Numbered from the stretch's first letter, positions 9,803-18,200 are shown. The stretch is 64,000 nucleotides of DNA from Pseudoxanthomonas sp. X-1 (GCF_020042665.1 NZ_CP083376.1:401001-465000), one strand, 5' to 3'. Notes: a model not told the origin generated them from the sequence alone. Translations and numbers: made by a program.

Positions 9803-10732
9803 TCAGTAGCGCGGCACGCTCGGATCGACTTCGTTGGACCAGGCCTCGATGCCGCCGGCCACGTTGTGCACGTTGGAGAACCCGAGCACGCGGAACTGCT
9901 CGGCAGCCTGGTGGCTGCGTCCGCCGGCATGGCACAGGAACGCGATCTGCGTGTCCTTGGGCAGGGCCTCCAGCTCGGCGCGGCCGTTGCCGTCGAAGGT
10001 CTTGAACGGCACGTTGACCGAGGCGATGGCGCGCTCGTCGGCCGGCCGCACATCCACCAGCAGCAGCTCGCCGGCGGCGACCTTGGCGGCCGCCTCGGTC
10101 ACCGACAACTGATTGACTGGGCGCGGTGCGTTCGGGTTGTCGATGGCCAGGCCCTTGCCGCGGATGTCGTCGACCCAGTCGATGGTGATGCCCTCGGCGC
10201 GGCGCGCGCTGGCCAGGTCGAACTGGATGCGCACGCCGTTGGACTCGGCAGCGATGGCGTTGGCGTCGAACGGCCCCAGCTGGAAGTTGGGCTGGAACTG
10301 CGCATCGATGGCCAGCACCAGCGCGGCGCTGCCGCCGGCGTCGGCCACGGCATTGGCCAGCATCTCGGCCGCGGCCGGGGTCACGGTGATCGACGGCGGC
10401 GTGCGGTCGGGCGCGGCCACGCCCAGCAGCGCGGCCAGTTCGCCGGAGTTGGTCATCTGCTCGATGATGTCGCTGCCGCCGACCAGTTCGCCATCGACGT
10501 ACAGCTGCGGGATCGTCGGCCAGTCGCCGTAGACCTTGATGCCCTCGCGGATCTCCTGGTCGGCCAGCACATTGACGTGGGCGTAGTCCACGCCCAGCGT
10601 GGACAGCGCGCCGACCGCCTTGGCCGAGAAACCGCACTGCGGCATGGTCGGCTGGCCCTTCATGAACAGCACCACGCGGTTGGACTGCAGCAGGGAATCG
10701 ATGCGCGAACGCAGGGCGGGATCGAGGGACAT
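9803..10732 (-). CDS. Monothiol glutaredoxin / A-type-like / rhodanese fusion protein
   Basis: This cytosolic protein of 309 residues joins three modules. Residues 1-105 are a Grx4-type monothiol glutaredoxin with the CGFS active site at Cys33 and the GSH-binding WPTIPQLYVDGE and GGSD segments. Residues 112-205 resemble an iron-sulfur A-type (IscA/HesB-like) domain ending WVDDIRGKGLAIDNPNAP but contain no cysteine, as in the degenerate A-type domain of NfuA. Residues 212-309 are a rhodanese with active-site Cys267 in CHAGGR. Monothiol glutaredoxins carry [2Fe-2S] clusters, so a role in cluster delivery or sulfur transfer is likely. Start chosen where the glutaredoxin fold begins; upstream codons have no similarity. 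Confidence 0.88.
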   Translation of the reverse strand: MSLDPALRSRIDSLLQSNRVVLFMKGQPTMPQCGFSAKAVGALSTLGVDYAHVNVLADQEIREGIKVYGDWPTIPQLYVDGELVGGSDIIEQMTNSGELAALLGVAAPDRTPPSITVTPAAAEMLANAVADAGGSAALVLAIDAQFQPNFQLGPFDANAIAAESNGVRIQFDLASARRAEGITIDWVDDIRGKGLAIDNPNAPRPVNQLSVTEAAAKVAAGELLLVDVRPADERAIASVNVPFKTFDGNGRAELEALPKDTQIAFLCHAGGRSHQAAEQFRVLGFSNVHNVAGGIEAWSNEVDPSVPRY

Positions 10733-10785
10733 GGCGGCTACCGGCGGCTGACGACGAGAAAGAGGGGGAATTTTACCCGCGTGGC

Positions 10786-11571
10786 ATGATGCGCGGGATG
10801 GAGCCCGAAGCAACGCAGCATCGCGCCACGACCAGGCCCTACTTCAGGTTGGGGCTGCTGGCGCTGTCACAAGTGGCCGCGCTGGCGCTGTGGTGGCTGG
10901 TCGGCTGGCCGCTGGGCCTGGCCGTGCTGCTGTTCACCCATGGCGCCGTGCTGTGGTCCACCTTCCACCCGCGCTCGCAGCTGTTCTGCACGGCGCTGGT
11001 GCGCCTGCCAGGCGCGCAGCCCAGGGTCTGGCTGACCATCGACGACGGCCCCTCCGACGACACGCGGCCGATGCTGGACCTGCTCGATGCCCACGGCGCC
11101 AAGGCCACCTTCTTCGTGGTCGGCGAGCGCGCCCGCGCGCGACCGGAGCTGGTGCGCGAGATCGTCCGCCGCGGTCACGGTCTGGGCAACCACAGCGACA
11201 GCCATCCGCAGGCCGCGTTCTGGCGGCTGGGGCCGGTCACGCTCGAGCGCGAGATCGCCGCCAACCAGCGCAGCCTGGCCGAACTGGCCGGCGCACCACC
11301 GCGCTGGTTCCGCTCGGTGGTCGGCCACACCAATCCCTTCATCGCGCCGGTGCTCGCCCGCCACGGCCTGACCCGCGTGGCCTGGAGCGCGCGCGGCTTC
11401 GACGGCGTGCGCTGCACGCCAGACCAGGTGCTGGCGCGCATCGTCCCCGACCTCAAGCCCGGCGCCATCGTCCTGCTGCACGAGGGCGCCGCGCATGGCC
11501 ACAACGTGGAGATCCTGCGGCGTGTGCTGACCGGGCTGGAAGCGCGCGGCCTGAGCGCGACGTTACCCTGA
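10786..11571 (+). CDS. Polysaccharide deacetylase (NodB homology) family protein
   Basis: The 261-residue protein has one or two hydrophobic segments at residues 20-55 (probably a membrane anchor) and then a NodB-type carbohydrate esterase 4 domain. Metal-binding motif 1 is LTIDDGPSDD and motif 2 is GNHSDSH, and LHEG near the end carries the C-terminal histidine. Such enzymes remove N- or O-acetyl groups from cell-wall or exported glycans. Three in-frame ATGs (10786, 10789, 10798) compete as start, with no clear ribosome-binding site. It is divergent from the glutaredoxin fusion across 53 bases. Confidence 0.82.
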   Translation: MMRGMEPEATQHRATTRPYFRLGLLALSQVAALALWWLVGWPLGLAVLLFTHGAVLWSTFHPRSQLFCTALVRLPGAQPRVWLTIDDGPSDDTRPMLDLLDAHGAKATFFVVGERARARPELVREIVRRGHGLGNHSDSHPQAAFWRLGPVTLEREIAANQRSLAELAGAPPRWFRSVVGHTNPFIAPVLARHGLTRVAWSARGFDGVRCTPDQVLARIVPDLKPGAIVLLHEGAAHGHNVEILRRVLTGLEARGLSATLP

Positions 11572-11572
11572 T

Positions 11573-11986
11573 CTACGGCTGTTCAGCGCCGCCTGGCCGG
11601 TCGGCGGCGCTGGCTTTCCCCTGTGCTGATGCGATCGTCCTGGTTTCTTCGACCAGCGCATCGACATCTTCCACGGAGAACTTCGCAAGTTCCTCCGCCG
11701 CGCGTGAGGTCGCCTGCTTGTCGCCGTTTCCTTCGCCGTAGAGGCGCAGGCCCTGCGCGTCGCGAAAGAACATGAAGTGGAAAGGCGCGGCGGGCGAGCC
11801 TGCCACGGAATAGAAAATGACGGTCCTGCTGTCGGTGCAGCTGTAGATTCCCCACTCGCTGCCGCCATACGACTTCTTCAACGGTCCGACATCGCATGCC
11901 AAGGGTGCGGGCTGCGTCTGCGCCGCCGCGTTGGCGATGCAAGCCAGGATGAGCGCCGTTGCGAAGATCGTCCTGGCCAGGCTCAC
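11573..11986 (-). CDS. Small secreted protein of unknown function
   Basis: The 137-residue product begins with a typical Sec signal peptide (about residues 1-22, cleavage after ANAAA). The mature part has two cysteines, CDVGPLKKSYGG and YSCTDSR, that could form a disulfide, then a short basic/acidic C-terminal region. I do not recognise a family. Its ATG overlaps the methyltransferase stop in an ATGA arrangement, so it is translationally coupled to that gene. Its stop lies one base from the stop of the converging deacetylase. Confidence 0.7.
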   Translation of the reverse strand: MSLARTIFATALILACIANAAAQTQPAPLACDVGPLKKSYGGSEWGIYSCTDSRTVIFYSVAGSPAAPFHFMFFRDAQGLRLYGEGNGDKQATSRAAEELAKFSVEDVDALVEETRTIASAQGKASAADRPGGAEQP

Positions 11987-12675
11987 GCGCGCTGGGCCAC
12001 GATCAGCCAGTTGTTGAACGGCGTGTTGCCGTACAGGGGGGCGAAGGTGGCGGTCAGGCCGGCGTTGGCGAGGTGGTGTTCGAGGCTCTCACGGGTGGGA
12101 TAGCGCTTGGGCACTTCCTGCATCCAACCGGTGAAGTGCGCCATCAGGTCGGTGACCCTGGAGGTGCGGCCGCGGCCGCTGTCATCGCCCAGCGCGCTGC
12201 GGATCACCAGCTTGCTGTCCGGCGCGAGCATGCGCGCGGCATGCTCCAGCATGCCGCCCTGCACGTGCGCGGGCAGGTACTGCAGCATGTCCAGGATGCA
12301 GACGTTGCCGCGATGCTCGGGCCAGCGCGCGGCCAGGTCGACCACTTCGAAGCGGGTGTCGTGCAGCCCGTTGCGGCGCGCGATCAGGCCGGCGCGCGCG
12401 ATCTTGTCCGCGTCGATGTCCACGCCGTGGTAGCGGCGCGGCTGGCCATCGGCGCGCAGCGCGTGCGCCAGCAGCCCCAGGCCGCAGCCCAGATCGAGCA
12501 CCGGGCCGGGCGCATCGCGCAGCGCGGCCAGCACGCCGGGATAGAGCGGGTCGGTGCGCAGCTTGATGCGCGTGTAGTAGTAGTCGTGCCGGTTGCCCCA
12601 GGGCCGGCGCGGCAGAAAGGCGCGGGCGATGGCCAGCGCTTGCTGGGGGGGCATGGGACGGGTGGCTTCGCTCAC
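11983..12675 (-). CDS. Class I SAM-dependent methyltransferase
   Basis: A soluble protein of 230 residues with a Rossmann methyltransferase fold. Motif I is VLDLGCGLGLLA (about residues 59-70), followed by the acidic ribose-binding GVDIDADK, and motif IV is ILDMLQYLP. The N-terminal part (RPWGNRHDYYYTRIKLRTDP) is shared with uncharacterised methyltransferases found beside acyltransferase or lipid genes in other bacteria, but the substrate is unknown here. It is followed by the secreted small protein with a 4-base overlap and preceded by the SGNH hydrolase on the same strand 30 bases upstream. Confidence 0.83.
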   Translation of the reverse strand: MSEATRPMPPQQALAIARAFLPRRPWGNRHDYYYTRIKLRTDPLYPGVLAALRDAPGPVLDLGCGLGLLAHALRADGQPRRYHGVDIDADKIARAGLIARRNGLHDTRFEVVDLAARWPEHRGNVCILDMLQYLPAHVQGGMLEHAARMLAPDSKLVIRSALGDDSGRGRTSRVTDLMAHFTGWMQEVPKRYPTRESLEHHLANAGLTATFAPLYGNTPFNNWLIVAQRA

Positions 12676-12705
12676 GTCGGTCCTTCGGCGCTTGGGCGGG
12701 GCGCG

Positions 12706-13353
12706 TTAGGCTAGCGCATCGCGGGCTGCGGGAAACGCGCGCTGCATCCACAGCCGATACATGGCGCCGGAGGGATGCAGGCCGTCGGCCACCAGCATCG
12801 CAGCTTCGGCCCCGTGCTGGCGACTGACGGTGGTGACATCCACGAACGCCACCTGCAGGCGCTGGCAGGCGATGCGCGCCTCGCGGTTGAACGCGTCGAT
12901 CTCCGTCGCGATCCGCGCCGTATCGCGTCCGGAAGCGGCCGCGAACGGGGTCACGCCCCAGTCCGGAATCGACAGCACCACCACGCGCCGCGCGCGCCCG
13001 CCGGCCAGCGCGATGGCGTGCTCCAGCAGGCTCTGGAACTGCTGCAGGTACTCCTCCAGCGGCCGGCCGCGGTACTGGTTGTTGACCCCGATCAGCAGCG
13101 TGACCAGGTCGAAGCCGGGCGCTGGCGCGGCCTGGTCGATCGCGGCCTGCAGTTCGTCGGTCGTCCAGCCGGTGGTGGCGATGATCCGCGGATCGTCCAC
13201 GCCCAGCCCGTCGGCGCGCAGCGCATGGGCGAGCTGCACCGGCCAGCGTTCGCTGGCAGCCACGCCTTCGCCGATGGTGTAGGAATCGCCCAGCGCCAGA
13301 TAGCGCAGGCCGTGCGGGGCGATGGTGCCCGCCGCCGGGTGCACGCCGGCCAT
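12706..13353 (-). CDS. SGNH/GDSL hydrolase
   Basis: This 215-residue esterase-type enzyme has all four SGNH blocks: nucleophile Ser in LALGDSYTIGEG (about residue 23), the glycine of block II, the asparagine in GVNNQYRG, and the Asp-x-x-His pair in DGLHPSG near the C-terminus. No signal peptide is visible, so it is probably cytosolic. The ATG at 13353 lies 5 bases after the aminotransferase stop, suggesting one transcript. The natural ester substrate is unknown. Confidence 0.85.
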   Translation of the reverse strand: MAGVHPAAGTIAPHGLRYLALGDSYTIGEGVAASERWPVQLAHALRADGLGVDDPRIIATTGWTTDELQAAIDQAAPAPGFDLVTLLIGVNNQYRGRPLEEYLQQFQSLLEHAIALAGGRARRVVVLSIPDWGVTPFAAASGRDTARIATEIDAFNREARIACQRLQVAFVDVTTVSRQHGAEAAMLVADGLHPSGAMYRLWMQRAFPAARDALA

Positions 13354-13358
13354 GACGG

Positions 13359-14639
13359 TCAGGCCGCGGCCGGGCGCGACCTGGGCTTGAGCGGCACCAC
13401 CTTGTTGGCCGCCTCCGCGCGCTTGGCCAGCGCACGGTCGATGCGTGTGAACACCTCGCGCATGGCCACCGCATCGGGCAGCAGGGTGACGCGGAAATGG
13501 TTGCGGTAGGGCACGTTGAAGCTCGAACCCGGCACCACCAGCACGCCCTCGTCCTCCATCAGTTCCAGCGCGAAGGCGTAGTCGTCGAAGCCCTTGGCCG
13601 CATCGCCCACCACCGCGGGGAACGCATACAGCGCGCCGGCCGGCGCGCACAGCTTGAGGTGCTCGCTGGCCGTGCAGGCCTCGACCACCGCGCGGCGGGT
13701 CTCGTACAGGCGGCCGCCCGGCGCGGTGAGCGCGCTGATGGTGTCCGGACCGTTGATGGCCGCTTCCACCGCGTACTGGCCCGGCACGTTGGCGCACAGG
13801 CGCAGCGCACCCAGCAGGTCCATGGCGTGCTGCAGCGGGGTGATGCGCTGCGCGTCGCCGGACAGCAGCGCCCAGCCCACGCGCCAGCCGCAGGCACGGT
13901 GCACCTTGGACAGGCCGGAGAAGGTGATGCACGGCACCTCGCCGGCCAGCGGCGCCAGCGGTTCGAACGTCGCCCCGTCGTAGAGGATCTGGTCGTAGAT
14001 CTCGTCGACCATCAGCAGCAGCTGGTGCTTGGCGGCGATGGCGACGATGCGCTTGAGCAGCTCGCGCGGATAGGTGGCGCCGGTGGGATTGTTGGGGTTG
14101 ATCAGCACGATGGCGCGGGTGCGGCTGGACACCAGCGTCTCGATCTCCGACGGATCGGGCAGGAAGCCGTTGGCCGCATCGCACTGGTAGTACACCGGGC
14201 GGCCGTCGTTGAGGATGGTGGCGGCCGACCACAGCGGGTAGTCGGGCGAGGGCACCAGCACTTCGTCGCCCGGGTTGAGCAGCGCGCGCAGCGACAGGTC
14301 GATCAGCTCGGACACGCCGTTGCCGATGAACACCCGGTCAGGATGCGCGTCGGGCGTGTTGCGGCGCGCGTAGTAGGCGGCCACCGCCTCGCGCGCTGCC
14401 GGCAGGCCCTGCTGGTGGGTGTAGGGGTCGGTGCGGCCCATGTCGTCGGCGATCGCGTGCTGCAGATGCTCGGGCGCGCGGAAACCGAACGCGCCGGGGT
14501 TGCCGATGTTGAGCTTGATCAGCTTGCGACCCTGGGCCTCCAGCTCGCGGGCTCGCCGGGCCAGCTCGCCACGGATCTCGTAGCGGACTTCGGACAGGCG
14601 TTCACGGATGGCGAGGGGCTTGAGGGGAGCGGAGGACAT
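13359..14639 (-). CDS. alaA: Alanine/valine-type pyridoxal-phosphate aminotransferase
   Basis: A class I aminotransferase of 426 residues, very similar in pattern to E. coli AlaA, which makes alanine from pyruvate and glutamate. Diagnostic segments are KLNIGNPGAFGF, YIGNGVSELI-like FIGNGVSELIDLSL, NPNNPTGATYP, DEIYDQILYDGA, and the PLP lysine in FSGLSKVHRACGWRVGW. The start at 14639 is taken because GGAGC/GAGGGG-like sequence and the family N-terminus support it; a 11-residue extension has no similarity. It precedes the SGNH hydrolase by 5 bases and faces rsgA divergently. Confidence 0.9.
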   Translation of the reverse strand: MSSAPLKPLAIRERLSEVRYEIRGELARRARELEAQGRKLIKLNIGNPGAFGFRAPEHLQHAIADDMGRTDPYTHQQGLPAAREAVAAYYARRNTPDAHPDRVFIGNGVSELIDLSLRALLNPGDEVLVPSPDYPLWSAATILNDGRPVYYQCDAANGFLPDPSEIETLVSSRTRAIVLINPNNPTGATYPRELLKRIVAIAAKHQLLLMVDEIYDQILYDGATFEPLAPLAGEVPCITFSGLSKVHRACGWRVGWALLSGDAQRITPLQHAMDLLGALRLCANVPGQYAVEAAINGPDTISALTAPGGRLYETRRAVVEACTASEHLKLCAPAGALYAFPAVVGDAAKGFDDYAFALELMEDEGVLVVPGSSFNVPYRNHFRVTLLPDAVAMREVFTRIDRALAKRAEAANKVVPLKPRSRPAAA

Positions 14640-14766
14640 GGCACGGGCGCGTGGAGGTGAAAAAACGGCCAAAGCATACGCCTGATGGCCCGTGCTGCGG
14701 GCGTTTCAGCGGAAACCATGGGTCGCGGGCCATGCCGCCCGCCTGCGGCGCCGACGGGCCAGCCCG

Positions 14767-14779
14767 TAGAATCGCCGCC
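14767..14779 (+). promoter_or_regulatory. Candidate -10 element of rsgA
   Basis: TAGAAT at 14767-14772 ends only 7 bases before the rsgA ATG. If used, transcription would begin at or next to the start codon and the mRNA would be leaderless; no Shine-Dalgarno sequence is visible to contradict this. No good -35 is seen. Confidence 0.4.
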
Positions 14780-15868
14780 ATGACCGATGCTGTCTTCGAC
14801 GATGCCGACCTGCGGCGGATTGGCTGGCCCTGGCCCGGCGCGCCCGAGGACCCGGCGTGGCAGGCGCTGACCCGGGCCCATCCCGGCGCCCGCCCGGCGC
14901 GGGTGATCGAGCAGCATCGCTCGGGCTACGTGGTCGCCGGCGGGCCGCGGGCCGAGCAGACGCTGCGGCCCGAGTCCCTGCCGGACTGGCAGCGACCGCG
15001 CTTTCCCGCGCACGAGCGCCCCGCCGTGGGCGACTGGGTCCTGGTGGAGGAAGACAAGCGCATCGTCGCCCTGCTGCCGCGGCGCACGGCGATCAAGCGT
15101 GCCGCCGCCGGCGAGCACTACCACCAGCAGGTGATCGCGGCCAACATCGATGTGGTCTTCATCGTCTGCGGGCTGGACGCCGACTTCAATCCGCGCCGGA
15201 TCGAGCGCTATCTGATGCTGGTCGGCGGCGGTGGCGTGCAGCCGGTGGTGGTGCTGACCAAGGCCGACCGCACCGAGTACGCCGACGACGCGCTCGAGGT
15301 GCTCGCCGATCTGGCCGCGCAGGAGGTGCCGCTGCGCACGGTCAACGCCAAGGATCCCGCCAGCGTCGCGCAGCTGCATGGCTGGCTGGGGCCCGGCCGC
15401 ACGGCGGTGCTGGTGGGCTCTTCCGGCGCGGGCAAGTCCACGCTCACCAACACGCTGCTGGGCGTGGAGAAGATGAAGACCAGCGCGGTGCGCGAGACCG
15501 ATTCGCGCGGCCGCCACACCACCACGCATCGCGCGTTGATCCCGCTGCCTTCCGGCGCCTGCCTGATCGACACCCCCGGCATGCGCGAGCTCAAGCCCAC
15601 CGGCGAGGAAGACCTGGCCGAAAGCGGCTTCGCCGACATCGAGGCGCTGGCCGCGCAGTGCCGGTTCCGCAACTGCGCCCATCAGGGCGAACCGGGCTGC
15701 GCGGTGCAGGCGGCGATCGAGGCCGGCGAGCTCGATCCCGGCCGGCTGGCCAATTACCTGAAGCTGCAGGAAGAGGTGACCACCGCCGCGGCCAAGCTGG
15801 CCAAGCGCGTGGCCGAGCAGCAGGGCAAGACAGGGCGGCGCCCCACCGGGAAGCCGCCCCGCCGCTAG
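14780..15868 (+). CDS. rsgA: Ribosome small-subunit-dependent GTPase A
   Basis: RsgA helps late maturation of the 30S subunit and hydrolyses GTP when bound to it. The 362-residue protein has an N-terminal OB domain (about 40-105), a circularly permuted GTPase domain in which the G4 motif LTKAD precedes the P-loop GSSGAGKST (213-221), and a C-terminal zinc site C294-x4-C299-x-H301-x5-C307. The G3 motif is DTPGMRE. It overlaps the stop of the converging MerR gene by four bases. An apparent -10 element immediately before the ATG suggests a leaderless transcript. Confidence 0.95.
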   Translation: MTDAVFDDADLRRIGWPWPGAPEDPAWQALTRAHPGARPARVIEQHRSGYVVAGGPRAEQTLRPESLPDWQRPRFPAHERPAVGDWVLVEEDKRIVALLPRRTAIKRAAAGEHYHQQVIAANIDVVFIVCGLDADFNPRRIERYLMLVGGGGVQPVVVLTKADRTEYADDALEVLADLAAQEVPLRTVNAKDPASVAQLHGWLGPGRTAVLVGSSGAGKSTLTNTLLGVEKMKTSAVRETDSRGRHTTTHRALIPLPSGACLIDTPGMRELKPTGEEDLAESGFADIEALAAQCRFRNCAHQGEPGCAVQAAIEAGELDPGRLANYLKLQEEVTTAAAKLAKRVAEQQGKTGRRPTGKPPRR

Positions 15869-16257
15869 ACCGGGTCGCGATCCGCCTGCTGTCCCTTTTC
15901 CAGCATCTGGCGCAGCCGGCTGCGTCGCTGTTCGAGTTCGGCGATCTGCCGCTCGATCGAGGCCAGCCGCCGGCGCTGCACTTCGGTCGTCTCGGAGCAG
16001 GCTGCCGCGCCTTCGATCATCCGCATGCAATCGGGAAACTCGCGGATCTCGGCCAGGCTGAAGCCTGCGCCGATCAGCCGCTGGATCTGCCTGACCTGGG
16101 TCACGGCCAGGGCGGAGAACACGCGATAGCCGTTCTCGGCACGGACCGACGACAGCAGCCGATGGGCGTCGTAGTGCCGGATCGAACGCAGGCTGGCGCC
16201 CGTTTCGCGGGCCAGTTCGCCGATGGACAGGGCAGCTTGGGGACGAGCCTTGGGCAT
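15865..16257 (-). CDS. MerR family transcriptional regulator
   Basis: A 130-residue regulator with the MerR winged helix-turn-helix at residues 10-75 (SIGELARETGASLRSIRHYD) and a C-terminal coiled-coil for dimerisation (about 90-125). There are cysteines at about 81 and 86 (CMRMIEGAAACSE), but not the spacing of metal-sensing MerR or CueR proteins, so the signal is unknown. It is divergent from a secreted alpha/beta hydrolase gene across a promoter with a MerR-style dyad, which it probably controls. Confidence 0.88.
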   Translation of the reverse strand: MPKARPQAALSIGELARETGASLRSIRHYDAHRLLSSVRAENGYRVFSALAVTQVRQIQRLIGAGFSLAEIREFPDCMRMIEGAAACSETTEVQRRRLASIERQIAELEQRRSRLRQMLEKGQQADRDPV

Positions 16258-16282
16258 GGGCGAACGCTAGCACAGGCGGTGC

Positions 16283-16314
16283 TTGACTCTCACATCAGTG
16301 TGAGGCTCGAGACT
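16283..16314 (+). promoter_or_regulatory. Candidate MerR-type promoter and operator
   Basis: TTGACT (16283-16288) is followed by the dyad CTCACA-TCAG-TGTGAG (16289-16304 region) in the stretched spacer, and weak -10 candidates at about 16308-16314 give a 19-20 bp spacing. A dyad between -35 and -10 with a long spacer is the hallmark of MerR-activated promoters. It points toward the hydrolase gene and starts 26 bases upstream of the MerR start codon. Confidence 0.55.
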
Positions 16315-16346
16315 GCGCGCATCCCAGGCATCGATGAGGATTCGCC

Positions 16347-17270
16347 ATGCTTTCGTCCAGGCTTCACCGCGCGCTCGGCGCGCTGATCGTCGGGCTCGCG
16401 CTGCTGACTGGCGCGCCGGCCGCGCTCGCCGTCACCAGGCAGTACACCGTCTCCGCGCCGGATGGCGTCGCGTTGGCCGTGCAGGAGTCGGGCGATCCCG
16501 ACGGCGCCCCGGTCATCCTCATCCACGGCCTGCTGGGCAGCCGGCTGAACTGGGACAAGCAACTGCTCGATCCCCAACTGCAGCACCATCGACTGATCAC
16601 CTACGACCTGCGGGGACACGGCCTGTCCGGCAAGCCCAACGACGCCGCGGCCTACACGGACGGGCGCCGGTGGGCCGACGACCTGGCGGCGGTCATCGCG
16701 TCCACGCAGGCGCGCAGGCCGGTGCTCGTCGGCTGGTCGCTGGGCGGTGCCGTGATCTCGAACTACCTCGCCGCCTACGGCGACGGCGCCATCGCCGGCG
16801 CGGTCTATGTCGATGGCGTGATCGAGCTCAAGCCCGAGCAGCTCGTGGCGCATCCGGAGGTCTATCGCGACATGGTCGCCCCGGACCTGAAGACCCATCT
16901 GCAGGGCGAACGCGCCTTCCTGCGGCTGTGCTTCCACCGCCAGCCGGATGCGGACACCTTCTCGCTGCTGCTCGCCAATGCGGCGCTGGCGTCGTGGGAG
17001 ATGCAAGCGGCCGTGCCGTCGATGACCGTCGACGCGGCCACCGGATTGAGCCGGGCCAAGATCCCGGTGCTGCTGCTCTACGGCGCGCGCGACGCGCTGG
17101 TGAAGGCCGAGCCGAGCATCGCGCGCGCCAAAGGGCTCAATCCGCGGATCCGCAGCGTGCTTTACGCCGAGTCCGGCCATGCGCCTTTCCTGGAAGAGCC
17201 GGACCGCTTCAATCGTGACCTGCTCGCGTTCATCCGCTCGGCCGCGTCCGCCTCGGCCGGTCGAGACTGA
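16347..17270 (+). CDS. Exported alpha/beta hydrolase
   Basis: This protein of 307 residues starts with a signal peptide (about residues 1-28, ending PAALA) and then a complete alpha/beta hydrolase fold. The oxyanion loop is HGLLGSRLNW, the nucleophile Ser131 lies in GWSLGG, and SGHAPFLEEP supplies the histidine. It is probably a periplasmic esterase or a related enzyme such as a lipase or haloperoxidase. The divergent MerR gene and the stretched-spacer promoter suggest induction by a chemical signal. Confidence 0.83.
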   Translation: MLSSRLHRALGALIVGLALLTGAPAALAVTRQYTVSAPDGVALAVQESGDPDGAPVILIHGLLGSRLNWDKQLLDPQLQHHRLITYDLRGHGLSGKPNDAAAYTDGRRWADDLAAVIASTQARRPVLVGWSLGGAVISNYLAAYGDGAIAGAVYVDGVIELKPEQLVAHPEVYRDMVAPDLKTHLQGERAFLRLCFHRQPDADTFSLLLANAALASWEMQAAVPSMTVDAATGLSRAKIPVLLLYGARDALVKAEPSIARAKGLNPRIRSVLYAESGHAPFLEEPDRFNRDLLAFIRSAASASAGRD

Positions 17271-17375
17271 GGAGGGGTTGAGCTCGGCGACCGCTGGCCC
17301 ACGGCGTGAGGTGCGACCGAAATCCGACAGCGCGGCTGCGACCGTGTCGGCCCTACTCGAGGCCGAGGGCTGGAC

Positions 17376-18200
17376 ATGTCGGAACACGGCACGCCGCCGG
17401 CGGTCGCCAACAAGGTCGCCGCGGTCACCCTGGGCTTCTGGATCCTCAAGATCCTGGCGACGACGCTGGGCGAGACCGGCGGCGACTGGCTCACCATGAC
17501 GCTCGGGCTGGGCTACGGGCCCGGGGCCTTGCTGCTGCTTGGCCTGTTCGCGCTGACCCTGCTGGCGCAGCTGCGGGCGCGCGGCTTCCATCGCGGGCTG
17601 TACTGGTCGGTGATCCTGTCCACCAGTACCGCGGGCACGGCGATGTCGGACTTCCTGGATCGCACGCTGGGGCTGGGCTATCTGCGCGGCGCGCTGCTGC
17701 TGGTGGCGCTGCTGGGCGGGGTGCTGGCCGCCTGGTACCACAGCGAGGGGCATCTGTCGGTGCAGCGCATCGCCAGCCGCCGGGCCGAGGGCTTCTACTG
17801 GATGGCGATCCTGGTCAGCAACACGCTGGGTACGGCGCTGGGCGATTTCCTGGCCGATTCCTCCGGCCTGGGCTTCGCCGCCAGCGCCGGGCTGATCGCG
17901 GCGGTGATCGCCGCCACAGCGCTGGCCTACCGCTTCACGTCCGCCGGCCGGGTGCTGCTGTTCTGGATCGCGTTCGTGATGACCCGGCCGTTCGGCGCGA
18001 CCTTCGGCGACCTGCTGACCAACCCGGCCGCGCATGGCGGCCTGGAGCTGGGCACCGGCGGCGCCTCGCTGGTGCTGGCGGTGCTGCTGATCGCAGGGCT
18101 GCTGGTGCAGGGGCGTGGCCGCCGGACGCTCAGCGCTCCGAATGCCCGCTCTCGTCGTGGTCGCGCGGGTGGAACAGGTCCGGCCGGATCAGCGCGATGA
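17376..18200 (+). CDS. DUF347 (COG4705-type) repeat membrane protein
   Basis: The 274-residue inner-membrane protein consists of four repeats, each two hydrophobic segments around a loop of the form T-G-x-x-x-G/S-D-x-L: TLGETGGDWL, TAGTAMSDFL, TLGTALGDFL and PFGATFGDLL. Each second half repeats LGLGYxxGALL or a variant. This is the DUF347 pattern. The conserved Asp in each repeat inside membrane segments suggests transport, but no substrate is known to me. The last 25 residues are basic and overlap 71 bases of the converging LysR gene, so the true end may be an extension beyond the conserved core. Confidence 0.8.
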   Translation: MSEHGTPPAVANKVAAVTLGFWILKILATTLGETGGDWLTMTLGLGYGPGALLLLGLFALTLLAQLRARGFHRGLYWSVILSTSTAGTAMSDFLDRTLGLGYLRGALLLVALLGGVLAAWYHSEGHLSVQRIASRRAEGFYWMAILVSNTLGTALGDFLADSSGLGFAASAGLIAAVIAATALAYRFTSAGRVLLFWIAFVMTRPFGATFGDLLTNPAAHGGLELGTGGASLVLAVLLIAGLLVQGRGRRTLSAPNARSRRGRAGGTGPAGSAR

